Source: Megaustenia siamemsis
Lineage: Eukaryota; Mollusca; Gastropoda; Stylommatophora; Ariophantidae
Assembly: GCA_032433765.1 (NCBI GenBank)
Contig: JAVIAB010000051.1
Span: forward strand, 48,678,986 to 48,742,985
DNA: 64,000 nt
Direction of reading: 5' to 3'
This document shows positions 23,955 through 34,291 of this stretch, in pieces; position 1 is the first letter of the stretch; every line of letters starts with the position of its first letter. The notes beneath the pieces are model-generated. The model saw only the letters and a program-made list of their open reading frames with translations. It was not told where the DNA came from and did not search any database. The translations under genes were made by a program, and so were the position numbers.

Positions 23955-25130
23955 CATACCTCGTCACAGATAGGATATGGTGGGGGTAGTTGTGGTGATG
24001 GTGCTGGTGATGGTAGAAGTTGTGGTTGTGGTGATGGTAATGGTGGTGGTGGTAGTGGTGGTGATGGTGCTGGTGGTGGTAGAGATTGTGGTAGTGGTGG
24101 TGGTGGAGGTGGTGATGGTTGTGGTGGTGTTAGTGACGGTGGTAGTGGTGGTGGCAGTTGTGGTGATGGTGGAAGTGGTGGTGGTGGTGATAGTGGTGGT
24201 GGTAGTTGTGGTAGTGCTGGTGGTAGTGCAGGTGAAGGTGATGGTGATGGTAGTAGTGGTGGTAGTGATGGTGGTGGTGGTAGTTGTAGTAAAGGTGGTG
24301 GTAGTGCTGGTGATGGTGGTGGTAGTGGTAGTAGTAGTTGTAGTGAGGGTGATGGTGGTAGTGGTAATGGTAGTGGTGGTGGTGGTATTGGTGATGGTGG
24401 TAGTGGCGGTGGTAGTTGTGGGGAGTGTGGTCGTGGTGGTAATGTTGGTGGTATTGATGGTGGTAGATGTGGTGGTATTTGTGGTGAATGTGGTGGTGGT
24501 GGTAGTGATGGTGGTAGTGGTGGTGGCAGTTGTAGTGTAGGTGGTGGGAATGGGGGTGATGTTGGTGGTAGTGGTAGTGATGGTGATGGTGGTGATGGTG
24601 GTGGTAGTAGTAATGGTAGTGGCAGTGGTAGAGGTAGTAGTGGTGTTTGTGGTGGTGTTAGTTGTGATGATGGTAGTGGTGGTGGTAGTGGTCATGGTAG
24701 TGTTGATGGTGGTGGTAGTGGCAGTTGTGGTGATGGTGGTAGTGATGGTGGTTGTGGTGGTGGTAGTGGTGGTGGTGGTGTTGGTGCTCGTGGTGGTAGT
24801 GATGGTGGTAGTGGTGGGGGTAGTGGTGGTGGTAGTGGTAGTGGTAGTAGTGGTCGTAGTGATAGTGGTGGTGGTGGTCGTGGTAGTAGTGATGGTGGTC
24901 GTGGTGGTGGTGGTGACAGCGGTAGTGGTAGCGGTGGTGGTTTTGGTGGTGGTCGTGGTATTAGTGGTCGTGGTGATAGTGGTGGTCGTGGTGGTTGTGG
25001 TGGTGGTAGTTGTTGCGAATGTGGTGATGGTGGTAGTGGTGTATTGTGAGGTGGTGTAGTGGTTTTGGTAGTGGTGATGGTGGTGATGGTAGTGGTAATG
25101 GTGATGGCAGTGTTGGTGGTAGTAGTAGTG
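23955..25130. repeat. 1.2-kb (GGT)-type trinucleotide array
   Basis: Almost wholly GGT, AGT, GAT, TGT and GTG triplets in imperfect nine-base-like phrases such as GGTGGTAGT. Strong strand asymmetry (G/T on plus) keeps all frames open. The long poly-Gly/Ser, poly-Val and poly-Thr frames are therefore not evidence of genes. Confidence 0.95.
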
Positions 25131-25195
25131 GAAGGAAAATAGAAATGAGGAATGGGATTGCATTTCTTGAGGTTTTTAGTTTCTCATTTGCATAT
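25126..25195. repeat. Duplicated 3' flank of the GGT tracts
   Basis: GTGGAAGGAAAATAGAAA, then GGGATTGCATTTCTTGAGGT, then TTAGTTT, matching 23500-23560 after the smaller GGT tract with few differences. Confidence 0.8.
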
Positions 25196-25511
25196 TGAGC
25201 AAAACACGTTTAAAACAAAAACCTCATTAACAAAATAACACAACACTTTCTTTTAGAGGCATGCACGGTACGATTTAGCTTCCCTGTCAAGATAGACAAC
25301 AACGATGGCGAAACCTGAATGAAATAAACGTTTCCTAGACTGTTATTTTAATATTGATTTCATTTTTCTCCACTTTAGTAAAATAACGTCGTGGTTAACG
25401 CGCTGGCTTTGACGATTTAAGAGAGTATGTGTTTAGTTATCTCCAGGGGTTAAGGCAAAGAAATGCAAATGAATGCATACAAATGCGAAGCTGCAGTAAA
25501 GCTAAATGTGA
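25196..25511. other. Intergenic sequence
   Basis: No feature recognised. Confidence 0.4.
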
Positions 25512-25779
25512 GGAAGAATTGAAAAAAGAAAGAAAGGTATGGTGAAAGCTTTACGTGATTGATAGATGACGCAAATTTGAACGACGTTTCGGCTCAAAAT
25601 TGGATTTTATATTACTAGTTACCTATGCAGGATCAGTTTTATTTACGTACATATCTGTGTTTGTGTTGTTTCTTTGTTCCTGCTGAATGCCTATTGAGCC
25701 GAAACGTCGTTCAAATGTGCGTCGTCTATCAATCACGTAAAGCTTTTACCATAACATCTTTTCCATTTTTTAAATTCAA
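25512..25779. repeat. Long imperfect palindrome (fold-back element)
   Basis: Left arm about 25512-25597 and right arm about 25693-25779 are reverse complements. The core of each arm includes AAGCTTTACGTGATTGATAG and GAACGACGTTTCGGCTCAA, with two or three mismatches. The spacer is about 95 bp. It could be a fold-back/MITE-type element. No transposase and no confirmed TSD. Confidence 0.8.
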
Positions 25780-25861
25780 TTCTCCCTTTATTTATCTCCA
25801 CTCGCTGGAACTACCAGCTGCAAATTCTCCTGTAAAACAATATTTCTACAGCCCCCAGTCA

Positions 25862-26075
25862 CTTTTTTGTATGTTGTCCCATTGTCCATGATTCACATCC
25901 ATATGTTAAGACTGGCTCTACATAACATTTAATAACACTTTTTCTTGTTTCTATTGTCAAAAATTGATTTCACAATTTCTTCCTCATGTTTTGGAAAGCT
26001 CTTTTGCCTGAACCATTCTGCATCTCACTTCTGTTGTACATCTACCATTTGAGGTTAACATTCTTCTAAATATAC
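25862..26075 (-). pseudogene. RTE-like RT fragment
   Basis: Minus strand reads a MYNRSEMQNGSGKRAF block, NQFLTIETRKSVIKCYVEPV and LTYGCESWTMGQ. It is collinear with 740-890 of the first copy. Short and stop-containing. Confidence 0.8.
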
Positions 26076-26159
26076 AAACTACTAAATATACAATCTTCTA
26101 AATACACACCTCCTGAAATACAACCTACTGACTGTAAAACATACAAAATATACTCTTTC

Positions 26160-26163
26160 TCTC

Positions 26164-26204
<41 letters not shown>
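26160..26204. repeat. (CT)n tract; (GA)n tail of the adjacent minus-strand fragment
   Basis: CT dinucleotides directly abutting the 3' end of the RT fragment 26205-26430. Confidence 0.9.
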
Positions 26205-26206
<2 letters not shown>

Positions 26207-26430
26207 ACTTCCTCTTGTAACCGTTCAGGTGTTGAGAGAGATACAAAGTTCCGGTTCTCGCCCTTTTGGCGGGCTCACTCATCATCAATTGACGCTGTTG
26301 TAACTTTTCTTTAATGTTATCTGACCATCTTACTCTGGGTCTGCCACTTGCTCTTCTCTCTTCTCCTCTTTTAATATATGCTTTGAACTTTAAGGCATTC
26401 TTTCTAGATGGGCAAACCAATTTATTTGTT
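26205..26430 (-). pseudogene. RT C-terminal fragment of another LINE family
   Basis: A 71-codon minus-strand frame: KAYIKRGEERRASGRPRVRW, SDNIKEK, EPAKRARTGTLYLSQHLNGY. The GRPRVRW...D block is typical of LINE C-termini. It ends directly in a (GA)n tail. Family uncertain. Confidence 0.55.
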
Positions 26431-26526
26431 GTTTCTGTATGTTGCTTAGGAATGGCCCAATGCCTACGCTTTCTCTTTTAAACAACTTAATAATTATACA
26501 AACTACTAGTTAAACAATGTACTATT

Positions 26527-26570
26527 GGTCGTTTCAAATCTAAATGTTCACGATTAACATGAAATATCTC
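26527..26570. repeat. Left terminal inverted repeat (imperfect)
   Basis: 12 perfect bases then interrupted similarity to the right end. Confidence 0.65.
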
Positions 26571-26855
26571 CTCTTTCCCTGCACTTACAAACTTGATTTT
26601 TTGCATCTGGCCTTGTTTTTCCAAGGTCCCACCGATTTCACAAAATTTAAAGATGTAGGAAGTATGCTTCATCATGAAGCAGCACTTTCCTTTGATCTCA
26701 GTGAATTTACGGATCTTTTTGCTCCTGGAGAAAATAATTTACCGTACATTAATGGAAATCAGCTTCTCGACATAGGCGTCTCTACACAACTTGAAAGTTG
26801 GAGGCGCTTATCAACTGTTTACTTTCTATTGTTTACTTTCTTTAAAATACTATGA
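26544..26855 (+). other. Unassigned open frame inside the transposon
   Basis: 103 codons, convergent with the transposase. The central part (e.g. LSFDLSEFTDLFAPGENN, GNQLLDIGV) has an ordinary protein-like composition, unlike most chance frames here, but I recognise no domain. It could be a captured exon, a second transposon product or chance. The sequence before GTCCCACC near 26625 is pyrimidine-rich but lacks a clear AG acceptor. Confidence 0.25.
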
Positions 26856-27262
26856 GAATGTCAATGTTATAGCCTTTACAGACGGTCTAAAACAAATCAG
26901 CGTATAAACAGTTCCATTAATGAAAACTATTTAAACAAAGAATACATTTAAAAAAATTAATTATCCGTTGCGAGCGATAACAAGCATGACATATCAAGCA
27001 AAGTTATTGTTTATGGGTACGCATGTGACTAAAGAGTCCGATGTAAGCACGGGATCCTCTTCACTGTAAAGAGCTACATTGTTCGTTTTATGTCTTTCCA
27101 TGTGACTTTCATTATTTTACGTAAACAAGACATATGAAAGTGATTTAGTTTCTTTGCATGCCTGCAGTACACATATCAAGAATCTTTACATTTTCAAAAC
27201 GTTATCAACTGTAGCTAAAGATTGATCATGCGGACATATAAAAACGTCCATTATTATTTCAT

Positions 27263-28540
27263 TTATTCTGAATCAGAGGAGTCTAACATATTGATTACTA
27301 ATCTGGGCTGAACGAACAATAGTCCATCTTTTTTCCAATAGTCATTTTCTTCTTTTAAGACATGATCTTCACATTTGCACCAAAAATCTTTGTCAATCTG
27401 TGATAGAGCAGCATATGTCAGTCCTTTTATATCGCATAGTTTAAAACTTGTATTCTCAGCTGCTACCTGCCCTTTAATTTTTGCCCAAACGAGTTCAATG
27501 GGGTTTAATTGTGGATGATAAGGGGGCAGTCTCAAGCACGTATGACCATGCTGTTGAATGATTTTGTCTATTTGGAATACTTTGGTCTTTTGCGATTTCT
27601 TAACAAGTGACAGTAATTCAGGTTTCAAAAATCCCTCGTTAAGTGGAATTCCTTCCTTTCTTAGCCAAATCTTTACAACATCTTTTGTACTGGTAGATGT
27701 AGGAATTTTGTCTTCTTCTGCCACAGCGTTGTGGTACGACGCGTTGTCCATTACCAGACAGGATGGTCTGTCTAGAATTGGAAGAAGAGTATTTTCAATC
27801 CACTCTCTAAATATATGGCCATTCATCTCGGTGTGATAGTCCCTGTTGTCAGTATAATTAGAGGTGAATATAAGTTCTGCATTTTTCACCAACCCTTCTT
27901 TTCGGCTGCCTGCATGTGCCATTATAATACGCTGTCCTTTTCCAGTGGGTACACATCTTTTAATACTTCCATCTGATAACTGCCATTCCTTTGCACTTGT
28001 GTGGTGAGAATTTATCCAAGATTCATCTAGAAATACAATATCATAACCTTGGTTACGCATTTCCCGTACTTCACGTAAATATTTACTCCTCATAGAAACT
28101 AAGTGCGGCTTCTCGCAGATGACATTTCTACCACTATCGTACTTTCTAAACGTAAAACCAATGCTTCTAACAGTTCTCCATGATGTTGTTTTCGACACAA
28201 CAATGTCATTTTCTGCTCTCAGTCGAATTTTCAGTTTTCTTAAAGTCACAGTTTCTTTGAAATCGAACATTTTGCAAATTGCTCTTCTAATCACTTCCTT
28301 GTCAAAACTATCTACTACTTTCTTTCTTCCTAGCGTCCTAGTCTTGATTGAACTGGACACTCCGTTAGCTTTAAGCACTTGTTTGAAAAAGCGTTTGCTT
28401 ATACCCAATGCGTGAATAGTTCTCTTTTCTGGCTTTGAGATGCTTCGATACAGTTTTCCACGCTTAGCTTCTATGCAAAAATATTTATACACCTTTATTG
28501 CCACTGATTGCAATGTAAGGAACTTTACTTTTATACCCAT
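27263..28540 (-). CDS. Tc1/mariner-superfamily transposase, DD83E
   Basis: 425-aa uninterrupted frame, the most intact gene in the window. Such enzymes cut and paste their own element using three acidic residues. Here D172 lies in VFLDESWINSHH, D265 in LVMDNASYH and E349 in LPPYHPQLNPIELVWAKIKG. The N-terminal ~130 residues are helix-rich and basic, including GRKKVVDSFDKEVIRR, and probably bind DNA. There are 83 residues between D265 and E349, far more than the 34 of Tc1/mariner; the extra segment includes KDVVKIWLRKEGIPLNEGFL and KPELLSLVKK. I recall a reported DD82E group ('Sailor'), so this may belong there, but that needs a phylogeny. The ATG at 28538-28540 gives the full domain. AATAAA overlaps the stop (27262-27267). 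Whether it is active is unknown. Confidence 0.9.
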   Translation of the reverse strand: MGIKVKFLTLQSVAIKVYKYFCIEAKRGKLYRSISKPEKRTIHALGISKRFFKQVLKANGVSSSIKTRTLGRKKVVDSFDKEVIRRAICKMFDFKETVTLRKLKIRLRAENDIVVSKTTSWRTVRSIGFTFRKYDSGRNVICEKPHLVSMRSKYLREVREMRNQGYDIVFLDESWINSHHTSAKEWQLSDGSIKRCVPTGKGQRIIMAHAGSRKEGLVKNAELIFTSNYTDNRDYHTEMNGHIFREWIENTLLPILDRPSCLVMDNASYHNAVAEEDKIPTSTSTKDVVKIWLRKEGIPLNEGFLKPELLSLVKKSQKTKVFQIDKIIQQHGHTCLRLPPYHPQLNPIELVWAKIKGQVAAENTSFKLCDIKGLTYAALSQIDKDFWCKCEDHVLKEENDYWKKDGLLFVQPRLVINMLDSSDSE

Positions 28541-28920
28541 TGACTAACAGATCACAAATTTAACGAAATTACCCAATAATTAGGATACGCCGTTGCACAT
28601 AAATCACAACAAAACGACAGGAAATGGGATGCACCGGATATAAAATTATAACTATGACGCGTTTTATGTGTTTTTTAGTGCTTAAAACAGGGAAATTGGC
28701 GCGCATTACGTTCAAGATGACAAGTCCGTGGGTGCTCACTCATATGAAGCGGTAATTCCTCCAAATATATGGTTTGACCAAAATGCCTTAAATTTGTATA
28801 CTTCAAATAAAGAATATTTAAAACTATACGTTTGTTGGTGAGGAAATGAATGTACTTCTTGGGACCAAAAAATCACAAGACCATATGCAAAATTTCAGCA
28901 TTATCAATCAATTGGTTGCA

Positions 28921-28964
28921 GAGATATGGAATTTTAAACACCTTCAAAATATTTTGAAACGACC
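28921..28964. repeat. Right terminal inverted repeat (imperfect)
   Basis: Ends in ATTTTGAAACGACC followed by TA; pairs with 26527-26570. Confidence 0.65.
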
Positions 28965-28969
28965 TATAT

Positions 28970-28976
28970 CTATCTA

Positions 28977-29012
<36 letters not shown>
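28970..29012. repeat. (TATC/TGTC)n tract
   Basis: Simple-repeat tail, on the minus strand (GACA)n, of the RT pseudogene that follows. Confidence 0.9.
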
Positions 29013-29013
<1 letters not shown>

Positions 29014-30900
29014 TGACCTTTAAAGCCGTAGCCGGCCCATAGGACATAGACCCAGATATCTTTCTCTTATCTAAATTGTTATTCTCGCAATTTTCAATCC
29101 TTGTAAAGATCTTGTATCAAATCTTGCCAGTTACCTCTATTTTGTGCAAGCAACTCTATCTCATTGAGGGAGCCGATTCCTGCTGCTCTTGTCTCTCTAA
29201 TCAATGTTCTTCCAAGTGTCTCTCTGGGTCGGCCTCTTTTCCTCTTACCTGTTGTTTCCCACATGAGGGCTTACTTTGTTATTCGGTTATTATCTCTCTT
29301 TATTACATGCCCAACATATGACCATCGTCTTTTCTTGATTACTGAAGATGTTAGTGGTTGATTGGCGATTTCTCTAAGTTTCTCATTTTCCTTAGACTTT
29401 TATTTTCGAATGCGTTCAACTTTGCTTCTATGTTTTTTTGTTTTCCATCTCTCTCATGCACAAGTAAGGGTTGATAGTACATTTCATTTTGAATAGTCTA
29501 AGTTTTGTGTTTGTGCTGATGAGTTTTGATTTCCACAACTTTTCAAGGTTTCTGAAAGCCATTGCTGCTTTAGCTATTCTGATTCTACTTTCTTTACTTG
29601 TACCCCCTTCCCGATCAATATGACTTCCAATACAGATAAAGTGATCGATCTCTTTCACTGGTTTGCTTTCCATGTATTCTGTAACCTGATGGAGTTAAGC
29701 TTTTCATGACTTTAGTCTTTTCATGATTGATCTCAATCCCAATTTTGCTGGATATTGATGATAGTTCATTTGCGTTTTCCTGCATCGTTTTTATCTGACT
29801 GCTGATGAGGTCTATGTCATCAGCAAAGCCGAGGTTCTCCAAATGGTCTCTTTGTATCCATTCGATGCCTTTGTTACCAGTGCAGCATTTCTTCATTATG
29901 AAGTCCGTAACAACTCCAAATAACAAGAGCGATAAAATACATCCGTGTTTAATCCCAATTTCTATTGGAAAACATTCGCTCAGTCCTTCCTCTGTACAAA
30001 CTGCACATGTGTAATCATCATACATGTCTTTGATAATATTTATGATTTTTTATGGTAAGCCATATTGCCTCAGAATTTTCCACAAAGAATCTCAATGTAT
30101 GCTGTTGAATGCTTTTTTGAAGTCAATGAAGGTAAGTATAAAATGTTTTTGCTTTTCAATGTGTTCCTCCAATATAAATTGTGGAGTAAAAATGTTGTCA
30201 AGGCAGCTTCTCCTTTTTCTAAACCCAGCCTGTTCTTCACGCATTACTGTATCTATTGACTCCTTTATTCTATTTAGGATGATTTTGCAGAATAACTTTG
30301 AGGCAACTGATAGACGTGTCGCGCCTCTCCAGTTGTCACAATCTCTAAGATTGCCCATTTTTGGAATCTTAACAATGATTCATTTTTCCACTTATGAGGA
30401 ACCTTCTCTGCTCTCCATATGATGTTGAACATTTTCTGGAGGTGTATTAAAATATGGCTATCAATTGCCTTGATGACCTCAGCTGTTAACTTATCGTCGC
30501 CAGCAGCCTTGTTGTTGTCCATACGCTTTAAGGAAGTCTCACTTTCGCTCAAGTAAAGTCATCTAAGTTTATGTCTAATTCTGCTGCTGGTGTTTCAGCT
30601 TCAAAATCTATTAAACTATGGGGTTGTGGACTGTTAAGAATTTCTTTGAAGTGTTCAATAAAGGCACCATATCCCGGCATAGTCATTATGATCTATTAGC
30701 AGTAATTCAGAATATATTTCTGACTTTAGCGATTATTGAAAGACTTTGGTCCACTTTTTATTTACCAGGGCATCAATTTTTATATTTATCCAGTGAGCTG
30801 TGAACGTTTGTCTCTTTTAGTTCAATACATTGCATTGCACTGTTGAGGTGAGCCTGTACATCAATAAATGTGTTGTTATGATTTGTTGCGACAAAATTGA
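29006..30900 (-). pseudogene. RTE-like LINE, RT region and 3' end
   Basis: Read 5' to 3' on the minus strand: FEAETPAAELDINLDD (near 30610-30560), MDNNKAAGDDKLTAEVIKAI (30520-30460), NWRGATRLSVASKLFCKII (30335-30280), EEQAGFRKRRSC, FIDFKKAFNSIH (30130-30095), IGIKHGCILS, FADDIDLISSQ (about 29830-29800), EINHEKTKVM, then VKEIDHFICIGSHIDREGGT (29660-29600). The C-terminal region is broken (GRPRETW-like near 29200), followed by a 3' end CCTATGGGCCGGCTACGGCT and a GACA-repeat tail. Many frameshifts and stops. YADD is FADD. The endonuclease is missing. Its 3' end resembles that of repeat C (see findings). Confidence 0.85.
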
Positions 30901-31529
30901 TCAAATTCCTCACAAGATCAAAGCGTTTGCGTGTCAATAATTTCCATATTCTAGCTTGTTAAAAATGTAAAGAAGATCACAAAACTTAATCATGAAAGAG
31001 CATTTAACTTCACCCAGCTAAAACGACCAAACTCCTTTAATGCCCTCTTCAAACATCAAGGTATCTACTCCACAGAATTACCATATAAGATTATGCTATC
31101 CTTTAATAATCTGTAACTATTAATTCTATTCTTTTATTTGCCTATTTTCAGCAAGGAATTAACATTTATAAGTAAGTTATCCTTCAATCTCTCTCTTTTC
31201 ATTCCTTATTTCCCCAAGATTTTTGTGTTAAAATGTTCAACACTTAAAGAAGATCAATATCTGAAGCAAAGACAGGCACATGAAGGGGTTGGAAGAGAAC
31301 ATCGAATAATGTAGATGAGAAAGATAGGGAAGGGAGGAGATTGCTAGCTGCAAATATCCGTGACTCAACGAAACCTAGAGGTAAAGATCGTTTCATAACC
31401 GTAAAATGATATTCAGTAAAGCGAGGTTATGCAGAGGATTGGTGATATAACATGGAGTTGTGAAGACGGTGTAGCCAATGCACATTGAGAACTTTTCAAT
31501 CAACTTGGTCATTAGTTCCGTATCCTAGC
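30901..31529. other. AT-rich intergenic sequence
   Basis: No gene or repeat recognised. Confidence 0.45.
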
Positions 31530-32165
31530 AGGCTATTGGAACAATCAGATCACATCTTCACAATTGTATTCCAGCTTTCACGATTAAGAGCTGTTTTCTT
31601 TCTGAGATGCTACGAATGTTAATTTGATCAATTCTCTGATTCTGTCTTCCTACTACTTCCTCTCTCTATTTTGTCTGGTACTTTGCCGTGTAGAAACGTC
31701 ATAGCAAGGCGTGTAGATATAATAACTGGTCCTAACCATTTTAGTTTTTCTTACTTTACCTTTGACAGTAAAATATGTTTGATTCTGTGGATTGTTATAT
31801 TTTGTTGCGTACATTTATCATTGGTGATATGGTCTATATTAGCATTATCTTTGTATATCTTTTCATTTCTAGACCCTTCTTCTTTCAAGAACAATAATGA
31901 GTGTCAGTGCATCGCTGTTGCATAGAAATACAGATGTCACTACTGTTCTTACTATTCTGATCTTTGTTCTTAAGGAGATATTTTTTGCTTTTCCATATAT
32001 AGTTTTTAAGTCTTGTCAATGCTGTCATTGTTTGTGCAATTTTAGCTAAATCTTCTGGTTTTGAACCTTCTTCAGTGACAAGAGATGTTAGCTTTTTGAG
32101 CTAACTGAACATTTCGAGTCTCTCCATTTATTGTGATTATTCTTTCAATGCTCCTGGTCTTCTTT
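31530..32165 (-). pseudogene. Degraded RT C-terminal half, third LINE type
   Basis: On the minus strand across frames: TSLVTEEGSKPEDLAKIAQT (near 32085-32030), LTRLKTIYGKAKNISLRTKI (near 32015-31955), RIVRTVVTSVFLCNSDALTL, an ERR-containing block, then GKVPDKIERE near 31680. This is the L-K-x-I-W..I-x-L-x-T-K-I-x-L...S-V-F-L-Y-x-x-E-x-W-T-L arrangement of many LINE RTs, with the Trp and Glu lost. Strongly decayed. Confidence 0.65.
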
Positions 32166-32697
32166 GATTAAAAAAATATTGTGATAATAGGGAAAAATGG
32201 CGAAAAATGTTGAGTAAAACAGCGGCACAAAATAAAACTACAAAGCAGCAAGACATATGTCACAGAAACAGATCAAGAATTTAGCTGACAAGGAATACCG
32301 GAAAGAAGATTACATGAGTGGAGAATAGAAAACTATACGTTGAAAAATATCGTTAGAACTTAAAGCTGGCAAAAGGGGAATTATAACCAATCGACGTTGC
32401 GACACAATAGGTGGTCTTCATGTGAGATGTAGAATAAAGGTACAAACAAAAACTAGAATAAGTGTAAAGATAAAGAGATTTTTAAACTTAAAAATTGAAA
32501 TTGAAAAATGGTGATCACTTGATTGATTCGACTAGTCCAACCATCAGAGCGCTGTAGCAGAAACACTGGGTGGTCGACAGATAAAACGCCAGCCTCTGGA
32601 TAAGATGGTTCCAAGTGTGAATTTCACTACTAGCGGTTTGAAATTTTAACGTCTGTGGAATCCGTGGTTTCTTCATGACATAACCGTCCCGCTGTCT
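32166..32697. other. Intergenic sequence
   Basis: No feature recognised. Confidence 0.4.
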
Positions 32698-33470
32698 CCG
32701 GGTAGTGAGATCCGATGTCTAGCCCTCTCTGGGTAGTGAGATCCGATATCTAGCCCTCTCTTGGTAGTGAGATCCGATGTCTAGCCCTCTCTGGGTAGTG
32801 AGATCCGATGTCTAGCCCTCTCTGGGTAGTGAGATCCGATGTCTAGCCCTCTCTGGGTTGTGAGATCCGATGTCTAGCTCTCTCTGGGTTGTGAGATCCG
32901 ATGTCTAGCCCTCTCTTGGTAGTGAGATCCGATGTCTAGCCCTCTCTGGGTAGTGAGATCCGATGTCTAGCCCTCTCTGGGTAGTGAGATCCGATGTCTA
33001 GCCCTCTCTGGGTAGTGAGATCCGATGTCTAGCCCTCTCTGGGTTGTGATAAGCGATGCCTAGCCCTCTCTGGGTAGTGAGATCCGATGTCTAGCTCTCT
33101 CTGGGTTGTGAGATCCGATGTCTAGCTCTCTCTGGGTTGTGATAAGCGATGCCTAGCCCTCTCTGGGTAGTGAGATCCGATGTCTAGCCCTCTCTGGGTA
33201 GTGAGATCCGATGTCTAGCTCTCTCTGGGTTGTGATAAGCGATGCCTAGCCCTCTCTGGGTAGTGAGATCCGATGTCTAGCTCTCTCTGGGTTGTGATAA
33301 GCGATGCCTAGCCCTCTCTGGGTACTGAGATCCGATGTCTAGCTCTCTCTGGGTTGTGAGATCCGATGTCTAGTCCTCTCTGGGTTGTGAGATCCGATGT
33401 CTATCCCTCTCTGGGTTGTGAGATCCGATGTCTAGCTCTCTCTGGGTAGTGATATCCGATGTCTCTCCGA
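32698..33470. repeat. 31-bp tandem repeat, about 25 units
   Basis: Unit contains CTCTCTGGGTAGTGAGATCC then GATGTCTAGCC. Variants GGGTTGTG and the block GATAAGCGATGCC recur at intervals of two or three units in the right half (33040-33320), suggesting local multi-unit duplication. Confidence 0.95.
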
Positions 33471-34236
33471 TAATGGGAACAATACAAGAGATCTGATGTT
33501 CTTTCTATTAACGATACGGAACCTGTAACATTTGAGTAGGCCAAAAGTTGCTGCTGCTGGGGGACAGTTGATAGGATAAATGATATCCAAAAACATCCAA
33601 ACTTTCGATGATCAAAAAAATATGCGAGTGCCTCTGTAGTAGGAGAATATCTGTCTCTATGGCTAGGGACCCCTGAGCACATGGCTGCTGGTGTGAAAAA
33701 AAAGAAAGAAAATGTGATATTTACGCAAAATTCAATCCCTTGAAACTTCGCTAGAGATATAAAGTTGGCCTGGGCAAACAACACACATGTAGCGACACGA
33801 TTGCTATGTCCATGAGTAAGGCAACACATGATAATGATGCTGATTACGTATGTCTTCTCAGACGAGAAAAGTTGTTTTAAAACTGTATATGTGTCTATTA
33901 TTTTCCCAATGATAGTGAATAATGGTAGCTACCCGGCCTTACTGTGGAATTAAACTTGCATGCTTACAATGTCCACAAGCTCACATTAATCTTTCAGAAC
34001 CAAAGTGCGAGTAGTAAAAACATGAACAGGTTCATACATTTTGAAAATCTGGACTTCAGTGTCTGCATCGAATTGTTCTATTGAATTTCACTTCTCCTCT
34101 TCCTCTTCATCTCATAACCATGAGGATTATCAGTGCACTACTGACAGACTTTGCCAACCTTCACCATTTGTCTCTATCTTCAGTCATTTTTGGAACTTTC
34201 CAATGTCGAGGCCTGTCCATGTTATCTTCCCATCTT

Positions 34237-34238
<2 letters not shown>
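33471..34238. other. Intergenic sequence
   Basis: A 142-codon minus-strand frame (33401-33829) enters the 31-bp array and has no recognisable domain. Confidence 0.4.

Positions 34239-34286
<48 letters not shown>
34239..34286. repeat. (TC)n microsatellite
   Basis: Tandem TC units. Confidence 0.95.

Positions 34287-34291
<5 letters not shown>

Larger units (their letters stand above)
26527..28964 (-). mobile_element. IS630/Tc1/mariner-type DNA transposon with wide DDE spacing
   Basis: Bounded by GGTCGTTTCAAA at 26527-26538 and its reverse complement at 28953-28964. Comparing both ends inward gives roughly 30 of 44 matching positions, including ATATCTC at the same offset (38-44). TA follows the right end (28965-28966); the left flank reads TT, so the expected TA duplication is not intact on that side. 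Total 2438 bp. It contains one transposase gene on the minus strand plus an unexplained plus-strand frame at 26544-26855. Confidence 0.75.

Noticed and set aside
23751..25163. Glycine-rich (432 codons) and threonine-rich (399 codons) proteins
   Set aside because: GGT-type trinucleotide array with all frames open. It resembles silk- or shell-matrix-type composition only because of base composition.
33401..33829. 142-codon minus-strand gene
   Set aside because: Extends into the 31-bp array and shows no domain; likely chance.
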